A DNA stretch of 60,805 bases, from contig QAXH01004325.1 of assembly GCA_004335635.1 (NCBI GenBank), forward strand, positions 934-61,738, written 5' to 3'. This document shows positions 1-13,086 of this stretch, piece after piece. The notes beneath the pieces were generated by a model. The model made no database searches. It was not told where the DNA came from and worked only from the letters and a program-made list of their open reading frames with translations. The translations under genes and the position numbers were made by a program. This DNA is from Chloromonas sp. AAM2 (lineage: Eukaryota; Chlorophyta; Chlorophyceae; Chlamydomonadales; Chlamydomonadaceae). Position 1 is the first letter of the stretch. The number at the start of each line of letters is the position of its first letter.

Positions 1-36
1 CACAATGGTTGCTGGCAGTATTACAGACCTATTCAC

Positions 37-68
37 ACAAATTGTCCCAGAACTGGCAAACTTCTTTT
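37..68 (+). repeat. Copy of dispersed TTGTCCCAGAACTGGCAAAC repeat
   Basis: The 20-mer TTGTCCCAGAACTGGCAAAC followed by CTTCTTTTTT occurs here. The same block is found at about 1651-1680 (+), 1500-1523 (reverse), 30333-30360 (reverse, degraded) and 46126-46148 (reverse, degraded). It looks like the end of a short interspersed or MITE-type family. Confidence 0.7.
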
Positions 69-1470
69 TTGCTGCTTCAGCAGTCGTACACGGGTTGCCG
101 TTTTAGGCTCGAGGGTGCTGGGGTAGTCCGGGAAGCTGCTGTGCATGCTATCCTCAATGCCATGGCTGCCAAGGATGTGTTTGCAAGGCTGGCTGCAGTT
201 CACTGTTTCTCTGCCACTGTAAGGGCCCAGCTGCAGTGCAGCCTTCCGCTGACATGGTTGATGATGAAGCCGTGGCTTGGGTGGAGGGTTTGAAGGCCAC
301 TCTGCCTTTCACCTTGAATGTACGTGCTGGGGAACGAGTGCTGCCGGCCCATTCCTGGACAGCTGGCGAATGGCTGGCTGTATTGGGCTAAGAAGTTGAG
401 GCAGTGTGACTTTGGGGCATGTGATGCCTTGGTTCGGGCTGGCTAGCTAAAACAAAAGTGGGCTTGCACTGTCACAGGAGGGCAGGGATGGTACACAGTT
501 TTTGACCTCTCAAAGTGCACACGATGCACGTTTCTGGTGGGCGCACCCACCACGCACTCACTGATATGTACACCCAGTTTCACATGCGTGGTTGAGGTAT
601 TGATGCTTGCACCCTGGCTGGCAATCCCATGAGTTCTTGGGCCTCAGTGCGCCGTGCTGTCGGAGTGTCATCCAGACTCGCGCCTTTGCACCTGCTGGTG
701 TGTCAAAGGCGCTGTGTCTTGGCGGTGTGTCTTGGCGGTGTGTACTCCCTTTTCAGAGATTTGTCAGTTGGTAGACAGCCAGTGTTGGTGAGATGCCATC
801 AAGTGGCAGCAACTCTGGCTGTGTGTTTTCGTGTTACGCTGTGAGGCGGTTGGGATCGGTTTGCAATTGCTACCTGCCCTGACACTGTCTGTGAATGGTG
901 CCTGACACATGCATACAAACATTCCAGGGTGTATGCAAGCGCATGACATAAGAGTATCGATGATGATCTTCTTGGCAATGACCAGCTGGGACTGACATGC
1001 TGGGATCGGCATTCGTCCACTGGCGAAAGTGTATGTTTTCACCGTCTCGCCGGCCCTTGGCGTAAAGCCAAACATGACAGCGCCATGTCAGATGTCAAAC
1101 GTTAGCTGTTTCAAACAGGTCCTGTCAAGTGCAGCCCAGTGTAGTTCAAGTCATCACCATCCAAACAGGCAGGAAAAGAGGGATTTGACGGACGCTGCGG
1201 AGTAGAACAGAATGAATGGTGGGGGAAGGGGTGGCCTGAGCTTGTGTTGGGTTTTCCTGAACCGAGCTGGCAGCACCAACCCTCCAGCCACATCTCACGA
1301 GGGAGGGTACCAAACCCGTCCAACAGCTTCCATACCTCTATGCACAGTGGAAACGCAGATATGCAGCCGCCTGGTGCAGCTGCAGGTGCAGCTGGGTCGT
1401 CTAGAGCAGGGCAAGCATCTCACACGGGATATCAAAGGTGTGTCCAGGCTGAATGAGCTGAGCTGAATCA

Positions 1471-1691
1471 AACTGCCAAAAAAAAAGAAGAAAAAAAAAG
1501 ATGTTTGCCAGTTCTGGGACAATTCCTGTGGACTGACGCTGGAACCGGTGTGTTTGTGGTGTGTAAACTGGGTCCTGTGATGGTTCCAGTGTTGACGTGT
1601 ACGCGTGGGCTGGGCCAGTGTCATCTGATCACCATGGTGCCAGTCCCAAGATTGTCCCAGAACTGGCAAACTTCTTTTTTTTTGGCAGTTT
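1471..1691. mobile_element. MITE-like element with terminal inverted repeats
   Basis: The left end (1471-1523) reads AACTGCCAAAAAAAAAGAAG, then an A-rich run, then the reverse complement of the dispersed TTGTCCCAGAACTGGCAAA block. The right end (1651-1691) is its inverse and finishes in TTTTTTTTTGGCAGTT. The whole is about 221 bp with no coding capacity, as expected of a non-autonomous DNA element. No clear target-site duplication was found, so the class is open; a simple foldback is the alternative. Confidence 0.55.
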
Positions 1692-2376
1692 TTGCAGCAC
1701 TTGAACTGAGAATCAAAACGCGGACTGATTTTGAACTGATCAAATCCAATAACTGGACTGTCACAGGAGGGGAGGGATTCCAACCCGTCCAACCTACAAG
1801 TGAAGGGGCCTCCTATATAATTCCGACTTGAGCATATTAAAATATGGAAAGCCCATGTGGAAGCACCTATCCCAATGACAATACTGGCTGTCACATCCTG
1901 TGATGGCATCTTGAGAAAGGGCAAAAGGCATGGCACTACTTGCCCAGCTTCTGCCAAACCAGCGAGCTGTGAAATCCAGAGATGCCCAGATGGTTGGTAC
2001 TGCAACGCCAACGACATGGCCAAAGTCTGTGATCTGATGCGATTAAGCAGGATTCAGTGGCATTTTGGGTCCTGTGTACCAAGCCTGCTCAAGCACCAAA
2101 CCTAGCCATGCAAGTCAGGTCCAGGAAGCCAAAACTCAGTTTACGAGTTACAGTTCCGTGCATGGAACACAAAGTCCGACTGGCACAACAATGTACTTGT
2201 CAGAGGGCTCAGCCAGTCTCTCAGTCAACAGCACGCTGTGTAAATATCAGATGCCTTTTCTTTTTGGAATTCCACCAATTCAGTCGATAGCATGTGGCAT
2301 GACAATTTTATGTCACAGCCCCGCTGTGCACAACTTGTCAGATGAACGAGCTGTTCAAACGCACTAAGCCAGTCTA

Positions 2377-5300
2377 CTACAAGATTTTGTTCCTGACGTC
2401 CTCCAGCTTCTTCAGCACCTCTCCTGGTGTGCGGTCCAACTCCTCCGCTATGCTCTTCTGCTTTGCAGCGGCCATCTGCACAAGATGAACAAACACAGCT
2501 TGGTCAGGGCATCATGAAGAACACAGGTGTCACCAGACACCAGCCTGCGGCAACGAAAGCTGCAGCCTGCTGATGTGCCTTGCAAAGCCAGCACCTGCAT
2601 CTGCCGCCCTGCCTTGACCAGCTCAAAGTTCTAGACACGCCCTCAACCTCTGCTGCTCTGGCCTGCCCAATCCCTGCTGCCACACTGGCCTTCACTTCGC
2701 CCCTTGCATCAACTGATAGCTCCAAGGACTAATACTCTGCGGTGGTCTGCCCCATGTGTCCCTCACCGTAGGGAACTGAGAGCACAGATCTCCATCCACG
2801 CACTCCTTGACAGGCCAGTAGGCGGAGCGGAAGGCCATGTGATCACGCCCGCACAGGGGCGGCTGCTCCTGGCGCATGTGCATTTCCAAGTGCGTGAAGA
2901 AGTCTGCATCCTCGCGGCTGGAGAAGGGGTACAGTGCGCCAATCGCGCCCATGACGGTTGCGTAAACAATCACCTGGCGCACACAAGGAAAACAACGCGG
3001 TTGGCAGATGGCAACAAGGATGGTGGGCGAAGGATGGTTGGTGAGGCCCTGGAGAAGGATGTGTATTGTGGCTGGGCGGGCCACTGGCGCCAGCTGTTAC
3101 ATGGCGGTGGTCAGCGATGCAAGCAGCGCAGACATGAACGTCCGGTAAAGGTGTGGGTGATTGGTAGGTGATCACACATGGGGTAGTGCCCTGCTCTGGC
3201 GTGCGATCAGCTGCCGTCCGGTTGACAGCTGCCGTCCGGTAAATGGTGGGATGTTGGCACTGTGAAGCAGTGTGACTGGGAGCCATGGTGGCTATGACGG
3301 TCAAGCGGACTGCGTGCTGAGAAAGGGACAGCTTCTCGCACCTCCTGCCCGCCCGGCTGCAAGGACGCGCGCTGCATGGATGTGATGGTATCACCGACAT
3401 GGAAGTTGCAGATGGCCGACATCTTGTGTGGTGCCCCGCCTAGCTTGCCGGATATGGACGCTAGTTTGCCGCCTGTGGGGTCCTCCTCAACCTGCAGGGA
3501 GGGGCAGCCGCTGACACTCAGTTTGACACACAGTGGCTCGGTGACTGCGGTGGCATCCAATTGTGGCACTTGATGATTCACTGGCTCGGTGACTGAAGCT
3601 GGAGAACGGCAGGCAGCTCACATCATCACAACATGCCATTGAATTGAGGAACTCTACGGCTAACAGACACACAACGTGCAAGGCAGCAGTACGTGCGACA
3701 TGCAGCTGAAGACAACCACTCACCTGTGCTGAAATGTCTGCCGGCAGCCTGAGAATGCCGACGTTGCCAAACTTATCCGCTGCCGCCACCGTATCGTAGT
3801 CCAGCGGCAGTGTGCATGTGAGGTACCGGGGAGCCGCCTCGTCAGCAAATATGTACATGGTGTTCTCCGTTTTCTTGTACTGCAAACATCAGTGGGAAAC
3901 CAAGCGTTTTGTAGCGGTGTGATTGGACTCAGTCAAGCCTGTGGTGTTTGGACTGCAATCGGGTGATTCGTACATGACATTCTCCTTTGGCCTGGCAGCA
4001 GGTTTCCCGCAGCAGCAGTTGCCATGTACCATGGGCACGCCGTGCGGCCCGGATGATCCACTGTGCATCATCCTGACAAGCCTGAACGCCCGCTGCACTA
4101 TCGCCCAGCTGCCAGGCTCCTCTCTGCTTAGAGATAACTGTACAGAAAATTTCATTTGGCACTGCAACACGTCGTCTGCAGAAACGATTGCCATGCACCA
4201 TAGCCGGGCCGTGCGCCTGGACACCCACTAGCCGCTGACATGCTTCCCTTTGCCCACCTTCATCATGTGCACCGATTCCTGGGAGTCACCCACGAAGATG
4301 CGGTTGCCTTGCACGTTGATGGACATGATGTGGTGCGGCAACCTGCGGGCAAGAGCGCCATTCTCATCAGCCAAAACAACTGTCAATGACAGTCACAGGC
4401 AATCTTTGTCCAGCTCTTCAGCTATACGTACGGAAGCAGCTCGAGCTCTCTAAAGCTTTCCATTCAGACCCCTGATGCATACCACGTGGCTTGTGGGACT
4501 GCAAAGGTTTACGAGTCTGTCTGCATGTGTCTGTTGCTATTGGCTTAAACCCCGCCCCACTGCTGCAAACATGCAGCTGACAAACTGAACCTGCAAGCCC
4601 GCTTAACTTTTCCCACTCCAGCGCACCTCTTGTACTCGCACTTCCTGAGCAGTTTCTTCTTGCCCAGCTCGTACAGCCTGAGTATGGGCCCACTGCTGGC
4701 CAGCAGCCTGTCCTTGTAGGGCGCCAGTGCCCCAACGGGGCCCCCGTCAGCCTGCGTCTTGTGCAGCAGCTCCAAGCGCCGCCCACCATCCAACACGCGG
4801 TACACACGCACGTAGGCGGCTGCAGAAATGGGCGCATGGGCAAGGTTGGTGCTCGAGGTAGGCCAGCACAAGAGGAAACCCGCGCATATACAAGAGAAAG
4901 GCGAACAGCCAACCAAGTACTGACGTTCCTCAGTCGCATGAATGTGCAGGTGCCAGCATGCAGCGTGGTGTCATCTGCGCACTGGTGCCTGACCTTCATC
5001 GGCAACAGCAGCATCGGCAATGAGTGTGCCAGAAGCACAGTGCGCGTGTAGCCTGAGTCCGCCTGTTCACCATTGATATATCTGCGGAGTTCGCCTGCCA
5101 GCTCCCTTCCCTGCTCACCGTCACAGTCCGTCGGCATGTACTTGAGTCCCTGTGCAGTGCCCACCACCAGCACTGTCTCCTGCTTCCCGCCCCCTGAGGG
5201 CGTGAGGGGCGCCAGGCACATGGCCGTGATGCCCTCGTTGTTGTCCAGCTCCGTCACGAAGGCGGTGGTGAGCGTGGCGGGGTCCATGATGCGGATGCAG

Positions 5301-8300
5301 GCGGCCCACTGGCCGGGCTGGCCGCAGGGCGCGCCGAACTGCTCCTCCAAGGCGGCAGCTTCCTCATCAAACTCAACACCCTGCGATTGCAAACGTGGAC
5401 AATCACACGTTGTGTGGCAGGGCGAATGCAAGCCCGGCTGGGAAGGCAGTACAGCCAAGAAAGGGTGCCCCCATTTCATTACGGTTAGGCCAGCCTGAGT
5501 TGGAAATTGGCAACAGTGAATATAGGGCCAGCGGATTGAAGCATTGAACTCGAGGGCGGTTGCCGTCTACCATGATGGGAATTGGCACACATCTTATAAC
5601 ATACCTTATAACATACCTTGCGACGCCTTCACTTCAGTGAGGCCACCGTAACGCAATAACATCCAGCCTCCAGGTCGACAAGTATGGATATCACAGCTGG
5701 AATGCCCAACTTTGCTGTGTGCACGATGTTGTCACTTATTATTCATTGGTCAGACACCAGTTGTTATTCATCGGTCCTCACCTGCAGCGGTTCCCCTTCA
5801 GGCGTTTGCATCCTTGCCCTGAGGTCCTCCCTGTCCGTGAGGGGGATGGCGGCGTGGTCAGACTCCGCAACGAACAGCATGTTGGCGTCCGGGTGGATCA
5901 CCAGCCGACGGGGAGTGTACCGCAGACGAGTGGCCTGCAAATCGCGAATACAGATTTAGGTTAAGGTTTCTGTGTTCGCAACCTGCCCACCAAGATAACA
6001 ATCAACATTGCGTAACAACCATTGGTCGTTGGGATGACACGGACCATGCACTCACATGCTTGGCAAGGGGAGGGAGAGGTTTGCGCTCTTGTTGCTCCAG
6101 TACATGGTAAGTGGGCAGCCTGCAAGCTTTGTGCTGTGGACAGACAATCCATCTCAATTACCTGTTGGTTGAACGCCTCCCCAACGTTCTCAACCGCCAG
6201 AATGCGCAGTGTGCCCTTTGCCACGGCCACGAACCCCTCTGGACACTGGTTAGAGGCAAAACCTGCAAGGAAGAGGCAGGCCAGGCCATACTCGACTAGC
6301 CAGCTCACCCTCCACGGCACGACCACACGCCACCCCGCCTGCCTTGGTCTACTCTACTGCAAAAGTCTGACGTGTCAGATAGCGATGCACCTAACTACTG
6401 GCTGCGGCTGAATTGAGGGCCATGTGCATCCGATGCCAGTTGCAACCGCTACTGATGCCAAGCTACGATACGTCTCACGCGGTATACAGAGGGTGCTGAT
6501 GCCCAGCATTGGTACCTCATACGTACAGAGTGTGCACAGCTTATCTGCTGACAAATCAACGAGGAGCCACGGCACCCAGCACACTCACTGGCAGCGTAGT
6601 CCAGCGGCTCGTATGACAGGGGACTGATGGTGAACCTGCCCTGGTCGCTGTAGCCGAGCCAGGGCCGGCTGCTGAGCGCCAGCATGGAGCGGAACCCACG
6701 CACAGGCGTGGAAAACAGCTTGGGCGAGCGGGTGCCCAGGAAACGCGACCGGGGGTCGGTGAGCTGGCCGCTGATGCGATCAACCTGCAATGAGCAGGAC
6801 ACAGTGTCAGTCCTGTGCCACAGCAAAACGAGGGATAGAAGTGGGGCAAAGGGCCCTGTCCGACAGGAGAACGACATGGGACTCTACCGACTTTGGCGGT
6901 GAAAATACTGGGAATGGAACTATTGGCATGTAGATAAGATCAACTATCTGGATGATACAGCTGAGCTGATCAAGCCTTGAAGTAAGTTGTGGCTGTGTGT
7001 ACACAAAGAACGCTACAGAGGAGAGGCTGTGGCACTGGCGCTAGTTCCGAGCACCGTTTTGCACAACGATTTGCTGCCAAATCAAACCGACTCATCACTG
7101 CACTGCTCCTTGAAAACACCACCCGTCGTGGCGCTGACACAAGCACCTGTTAGGGCTCACCTCTGTGCGCATGAGCACTCCGTTCTGCAGCGCAACCTGC
7201 AGGAACAGCCCATTGCCGTCGCCCCCGCCCTGCTGCTCCGTGGCCTGGCCGCCCCACAGCAGCAGCGCGGACTCGGGGATGGCGGGCAGAGCCTGGGCAG
7301 AATAAGATGGTAAAGACATGGCATTTCTTGAGCGCTCCTTGCCACACTGGACGATATCAGGTCAGCTTTGCAATTAAGCAGTGTCGTTAAGGCAAGTGAG
7401 TTGGGAAGTAGAACAAACCAATGCCTGCTGAATACACCCTGACCATGCCTGCTGATGACGCACTGGCAGTCTACTGGCAGTCTGCTGGCAGGCTGCGTAA
7501 AGAATGACCGAAGAAATTTAAGGAGACCAAAGAAATTTAAGGAGTACCACTCTGTGTAAAGCGTGGCCACCAGTGCGGTGTTGTGTTGTGTGCTTGTCGT
7601 GAACACAGCGCGAACATCACTGCCTGCTGTGACCGTGTCTGCAAGCTAATGGCTGCCCACCTGCAGAGCCAAACTGCGCAGTGCATCGTCTGGATTGAGC
7701 CCCAGTATCCGCACAGTGCTGTCGTAGGACCCCACCGCTAGGAAGCGGCAACGGGCTGAACCCTCTGGCACGGGGGCAATGTCCAGACAAGCCACATCAT
7801 CACCCATCTGCAATGCGGCACCGACCACATGGGCAGATACATGAAGCAATAAGCTCTCTGTCCTCTTGGCAACATACCAGGTTTAGCATCGTTGGCAGGC
7901 ACAGAGCCAGACCTTGGGAATGGCGACAAACAGTTGCCAAGCCAGTGCAAAGCAGGCTGGTGTTGCCTCCTTTCAAACACATGGGGGCGGTTCCAGTGAC
8001 CCACCTCTTTCTTCTCAGTCTCCAGCAGTTGGCCCATCTGGTCCAGCTCAAAGTAGATGACGTCACCTCCTAGGGCAATCGCAACCTGTGTGGCACAAAG
8101 ATCAGTGCACAGCAAGGGGTTGCTTGCGGGGGCAGGCATATGCGGCTGCTAACCATGCAATGTCATGACAGTGTGCGCAAGGCCTCTGGAATGGGCAATC
8201 CTCAGCCTGGCCTACCTGTCGCTCGTTGGCCGTTGCCTTGGTGATGGTCCTCCTGCCGGGCACCTTCCACTCGTTGATGCGCCGGTCGGGGCGGATGTGC

Positions 8301-11300
8301 CGCAGCCCGCTGGGGTGAACCTGTGCGGTACAGTGGATAACAGAAGACAACCAGTTCAGAGAGCACTTGCAGCAGTACAGAACAGTGTCAAGTGTGCGCT
8401 GCATGCTCACAATAGATACTGTACCGGTACTGCAATTGCAACAGCACATTCAAAGAAGAAGTGTAAAAAGCAATTGCTCAATAGCAATCAAAGTCAAGGC
8501 TGAAGCATCTGTAAAACCATACGGCATGCTTTGTGAGCTCATAGGCAGGCCAAAATGGTCAAGCAGGCCACTTCAAGTATCGTTACGCAGATCTCTCCTG
8601 TCAATCATGATAATGATGTAATCCTTATCTCTCCTCACCTGCAGCAGCGAGTTGTCAGCCAGCAGTTGTGTGTACATGGTTGGCACTGTGCCCAGGAAGC
8701 CGCTGTCGTTGGTCTCCTTGACCTCGTCACCAATGGAAAACACCTGAAGACACAGCGCAACCACAACTTTTACCACATGCTCTACTCATCTTAAGTTGTG
8801 TTCAACTACCTCAAACCTCAAGCCACGTGCAAGGAAGTATGGTTCCAACGCAGAGCAGCAAGTTTGAAGACTTGCTAGTTTGCAAGCAAAAACAAACTTG
8901 ACTATTCCTCTGTGTGCCACAAAACTGGGCTTGCTAGGCCACACACTCCGCCCCATCCCTCACCAGCGTTGCGTTGGCAAATGACACGATGATGTACGCA
9001 TCGAACTCGTCCCCCACTGCCCGCTTGACCGTGAACACAGCATTGGGCATGCCTGGCAGCGGACTGACGGCCAGCTCAGTCACCGCCAGCCCAGGCCGCA
9101 GCACAGCCAGTGTGGAGCGCGGCCCGCGGCCAGCCACCACATAGATCTGGGGAATCTCCTCCTTCTCTTTCATCAGGTTTGCAACCTGTAGCACAAAGCA
9201 TGTGGGCCAGGCAAACGGTCATCAGCCGGTAGCGTCATCCAGGTGCAGTTGGCATGCTCTCCACCAGCATTGTTCCCATGACTACTGCTGAGGTCAGTCA
9301 TTGCCTCGACTTTGCTCTATCAGAGCGGTGCATTGTGGTTTTCATTGGAAGCGCCACAGGATGCTGTCCGTGTCGAGTGATGACCTATCAACAGGTGTCC
9401 GTAGCCAGCGTTACAGGTCCTACTAGATCATGCCTTACCAACAGGTGTGTGCGTTCGGCATGCTCTCCACCCTGCCCCAGTCAGTCAATGCCTCTACTTT
9501 GCTCTATCACATGGTGTGTTGTGATGTGTTGTGGTGCGAACCGAGAGCGTCAAAGTGAGTGCCAGTCCCGTTCAATACTTGTCCTATCAACGGGTGTGCG
9601 CAGCAATCGTTAACTAACACTCACCTTCATATCCGTGATGGGCATGAGCGAGGGCATTTCATCCGCCAGCAGCAGGTTCTTGAGCGGCCTGGGGTCGAAG
9701 AACACGGGCTGGTAGCCGTCCTCTGTCTGGACCAGCGTGGCACTGCTGTTCTCCACGTCATCGTCATCCTCACCGGTACCCTGCGGCCAAACACACACGT
9801 GAGTAGCGTCCAGGACCCGTTCAGGTGCTCAACATCATGTCCTACACAGTCATAGCCTTGCATCTAACTACATCTAACTGCGCACCAGTACCCTGCGGTG
9901 CAAAGATTGTCATATGCATGCTTGGGTTCGTCAGGCAGTTGGTGGGTACAACAACTTGATGGGGATCTGGCCAAAGATACTATCAGGGCCAATATGCTAG
10001 TTTCTAAATCTGCAAAAACGTCTCAGTAACGTTCACGACCTATTGCTCAGCACCATGCGTCTTGCATTTAATCCCATGCAACCAATCTCACCAGCTGCCC
10101 TGTGTTCCGGTTTGCACCCCAGGTGCCATCTCACACTCGAGCAAAGGACTGTCGGTGGTTCGGTCCTGGGCCTTCCACCATGTACAGTCTTTCTCCTGTC
10201 AAGGCACACCCCGATACACCCACAATGAACTGGTAGAGTGCGTGGTTGCCTGTCTCTGACGCCGCAAAGAGGAAGCCTGTCTTGAGAACGGCCATGGTGG
10301 TGCAGGGCGGGATGGTGTCGAAGTACTTGACCTTGACCTCGCGCACTGTCTCGCCCTCCGCCTCTAGGGTCACCTTGTAAATGTCACCGTACTCACTCTG
10401 ATCCACAGGAAATGACAAACCGTCAGGATACAGTGCTTCCATGTATGAACCACAGCCAACAGCAAGCAGCCAGGATTCGATGTTTCCACGTTGAAGCCAC
10501 AGGCGACGATAAGCGAGCACCCTACCATGACAAGCACCATGGTAGGGCATTCCCAAGATCGAGTGTTTCTACGTAGCGATGCCAGTAACATCTCCTGGGT
10601 GACACCAGGCTGGCCGGGCCAAGCGTTGAAACTGATCAGTATAGGCAAGGCGCAAGGGCTAGACACTGTGCAAGTATTGCCTTGAACAAGCATGCTTCGC
10701 GTCTGCTGAGAACAGTTCATGCGACCAGGCCTTGAACCTGACCCACCTGAACCAAGAAGAAGAGGTAGGCCTTCTTCTTGTGCGATGCGTAGCTGACAAT
10801 AAGCACACCACGGTCGCCTGGCAAGTCATTACGGCGCGGGATCACCGCACGAACCTTCAGCCACAGCGCAATGACATGTCATGCACAGATTTATGGTGCA
10901 TGCTGTCTCTATTGCTTGGTAACGCCACTGAGCTATCAATACTGGTGCCACCCTGCAGCTTACCTGCCAAAACATGCTGCCCACGACAGGTTGCATGCAA
11001 CACGTTGTGTCTGTTGCCTGCCTGCCTGTACCACCACCTGCTATGTAATAAGCTGCCCAACAAGCCCGTAGTCCCAGTCACCTCCTCGTGGTCCTGGTTC
11101 TTGTAGATGATGAAGTTCTCCGCGCACACCAGTACACCGCCCGGCCCGTCCGCCCCGCCCGGCACCGCAATCAGCAGGTTTGCGCCGTTGTCCACGGGAT
11201 CGCTCCACTTGCGCACCACGTGGTTCAGCCCAAGGTCCAGTTCGTAAAGAGTGAGGTGCTTCTGGGCCACTGAGGCAGCCTCGCCTGTGGGATCCTGCAG

Positions 11301-12496
11301 CACAGGACAATTCGGCATGCAGGGTAATGGAGCTGTCCGGTGTGCTGTAGCACCCTGACAGGCCATGTAGAATGAGACTGTGAAGAATGATGCTGGGTCC
11401 TGCATTCAAGAACAGCCCAGCTTACGGATCATGAAGCCGCCCTGTGTGCCGTGGCATGTTGACAGGCCTTGTCATGAGACAATGTAGCATGAAGCTCGTA
11501 TTTATTTAGAGATGCACAAACACTACTTCAGAAGCCCAAGAGTTTGTGGTGTGGCAGCACTTGCCCACCAGGGAGTGCAGCATAGGCCTGGCACTGTGAA
11601 GTTCAGACCTAGTCTTCACACCTATTGGCAGGTGACCGTGCAGAAACCCTACTATCTAAATGCTTATGTAGGCATGTGTGAGACCTGCAATGGCGGCCTG
11701 AATCCGGTGCGGTTCAGCTTTGCGCACACGAGCCCCACACCGCCGTCATACCATTTGACTGCTGAGCATGGGCTGCTGCATATTGTACCTGAACGCATGC
11801 TGCCCCATTGCCGCACCAATGCAGCATGAAGCGCTGGCTGTTGCATTCTGAAGCCTCCGGTGCATTAATCAGCGCTGTTGTCACCTTAGGCGCACACCCT
11901 GTTACCCAACATCCTGTGTCTGCTGGCCTTGTACACCATGCCTACCCGTGCCAGCCCCATACCTGGTCTGTGTCTGCATAATCCAGCTCAATAGCAGCGA
12001 AGATCGGGTTGTCAAAGCCACAGTCCATGCCCACAATGCTGAAAGTGATGTTGCTGGATTTGTGCGCCTCCAAGGGGGACGAGATGGTGAGGTTGGCAGC
12101 GTTGTCTCTGTTGAGCACGTAGACAAACTTCTGCTTCTCGATGGCACCAATCATGCAGGCTCTGCCCTTGGGATCGCATGTCAGAAACTGGCCTGGCACC
12201 AGCCTTCTGCATCCGGATTTGCCGTAAGTTTCCTGGTGCACTTTCTTGAAGATATTCTTGTCCTTGTCATACTGTAGGACGACAATCCTGCCCGAGTCTG
12301 AGCCAACAATCAGGTAATCTGTGGATGCCCCAGTGATTCTGAAAGGGGCTATGGCCCGGATGGCACCAAATACATCTGTGGAGAGGATGACCACCAGCTT
12401 GCCCAATTCATTGGGACGCAGAAGCTCCAGCACCTTGCCCCGTGAAACCACAATCTCCTGTGCCTTGGGGCCTGAGAAATTGCCATATGCGGCACT
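2377..12496 (-). CDS. SF3B3: Splicing factor 3B subunit 3 (SF3B3/SAP130), about 21 exons seen
   Basis: Subunit of the SF3b complex of the U2 snRNP, which binds the branch-site region in the nucleus; built of three WD-like beta-propellers (DDB1/CPSF160 family). The exons follow the known family order along nearly the whole protein: first visible exon 11963-12496 ([42 protein letters not shown]), then about 11092-11294, 10748-10858, 10206-10401, 9625-9780, 8963-9187 ([18 protein letters not shown]), 8639-8743, 8215-8321, 8006-8086, 7660-7808, 7161-7291, 6589-6786, 6162-6264, 5781-5936, 5127-5383, 4630-4822 ([16 protein letters not shown]), 4250-4346, 3723-3883, 3345-3493, 2767-2973 ([19 protein letters not shown]) and 2377-2475 ([19 protein letters not shown], stop TAG). 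The first coding exon (about 16 residues, MxLYxLTLQ-type) was not found, so the true start lies upstream of 12496. Identity is very sure; exon edges less so. Confidence 0.95.
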
Positions 12497-13086
12497 CTGC
12501 ATGCAGACATGGACACCATAATATTCTGATAGTGGCTGCTGCATCACCTCTGTCTGCATCATGGCTGTGCTGCTGCATCAAGGCCTGTACTGCGGGATCG
12601 TCAAGCAACCAGGGCTGTGTACCTGGATGCCAGAAGCCCTGCTGAGAGTCAGATGGTACAAATGCATCTTCTTCAACCACCGCGATTACGGGCTGCGTGG
12701 AAGGCCCTGCTCCGAGTTGAGTCTCGCCACTGATCTGCGGTCTTTGTGGATACAACCTGTTTCTACAATGCGGCAGTCTGGAGCGTTCCCAAAGCAATGA
12801 TATGAGCGATTAGGAGCTCAGGCAATCGCCCGGCTTGCACACTGCAGTTAGCACGTGGCAAAGAAACTGTCTAGATTCCGTCGTTGCCTCTGCTGCGTGT
12901 CGGGCCTACAGCCCTTCTGCTGTGCTCAGCTCTCTACTACAGAACTATTTCAAGACGAGACCCACAGCATGCACCGCAGTTGACGAGTTTGCTTTTTGAA
13001 CCCTAACACCCATGGGTGAATCCCTGCATGACAATTCAACTATGGATCAGCTCCCCTGATGTTCCTCTCCTCAAAACAGTCCTAAC
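12497..13086. promoter_or_regulatory. Divergent intergenic region between SF3B3 and the PB1 gene
   Basis: SF3B3 reads left from here and the PB1-like gene reads right from 13087. An in-frame extension of SF3B3 to 12562 (MMQTEVMQQPLSEYYG) exists, but it ends in a good acceptor (TGCATGCAG) and does not match the family, so it is probably intron. The small missing first exon of SF3B3 and both promoters should lie here or slightly upstream. Confidence 0.5.

Larger units (their letters stand above)
1..2376. other. Gene-poor left flank
   Basis: No recognisable complete gene. At 246-391 the + strand has a frame ending in a stop that reads like protein (VDDEAVAWVEGLK... ...AHSWTAGEWLAVLG), directly after another open frame at 9-293. 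The pair could be the 3' end of a gene or pseudogene running in from the left with a frame change, but no family is recognised. The rest is non-coding, with dispersed copies of a short repeat (see 37-68 and 1471-1691). Confidence 0.4.

Noticed and set aside
1295..2023. 242-codon open frame on the minus strand
   Set aside because: It runs through the inverted-repeat element, including a homopolymer stretch read as poly-Phe, and has no protein-like features.
4418..5479. Long open frame (353 codons) on the minus strand
   Set aside because: It reads through introns of SF3B3. Only parts match the family and the rest is intron sequence; the exons are better placed at 4630-4822 and 5127-5383.
12497..12562. 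N-terminal extension of SF3B3 (MMQTEVMQQPLSEYYG)
   Set aside because: It does not resemble the conserved N-terminus and ends in a normal acceptor, so it is probably intron.
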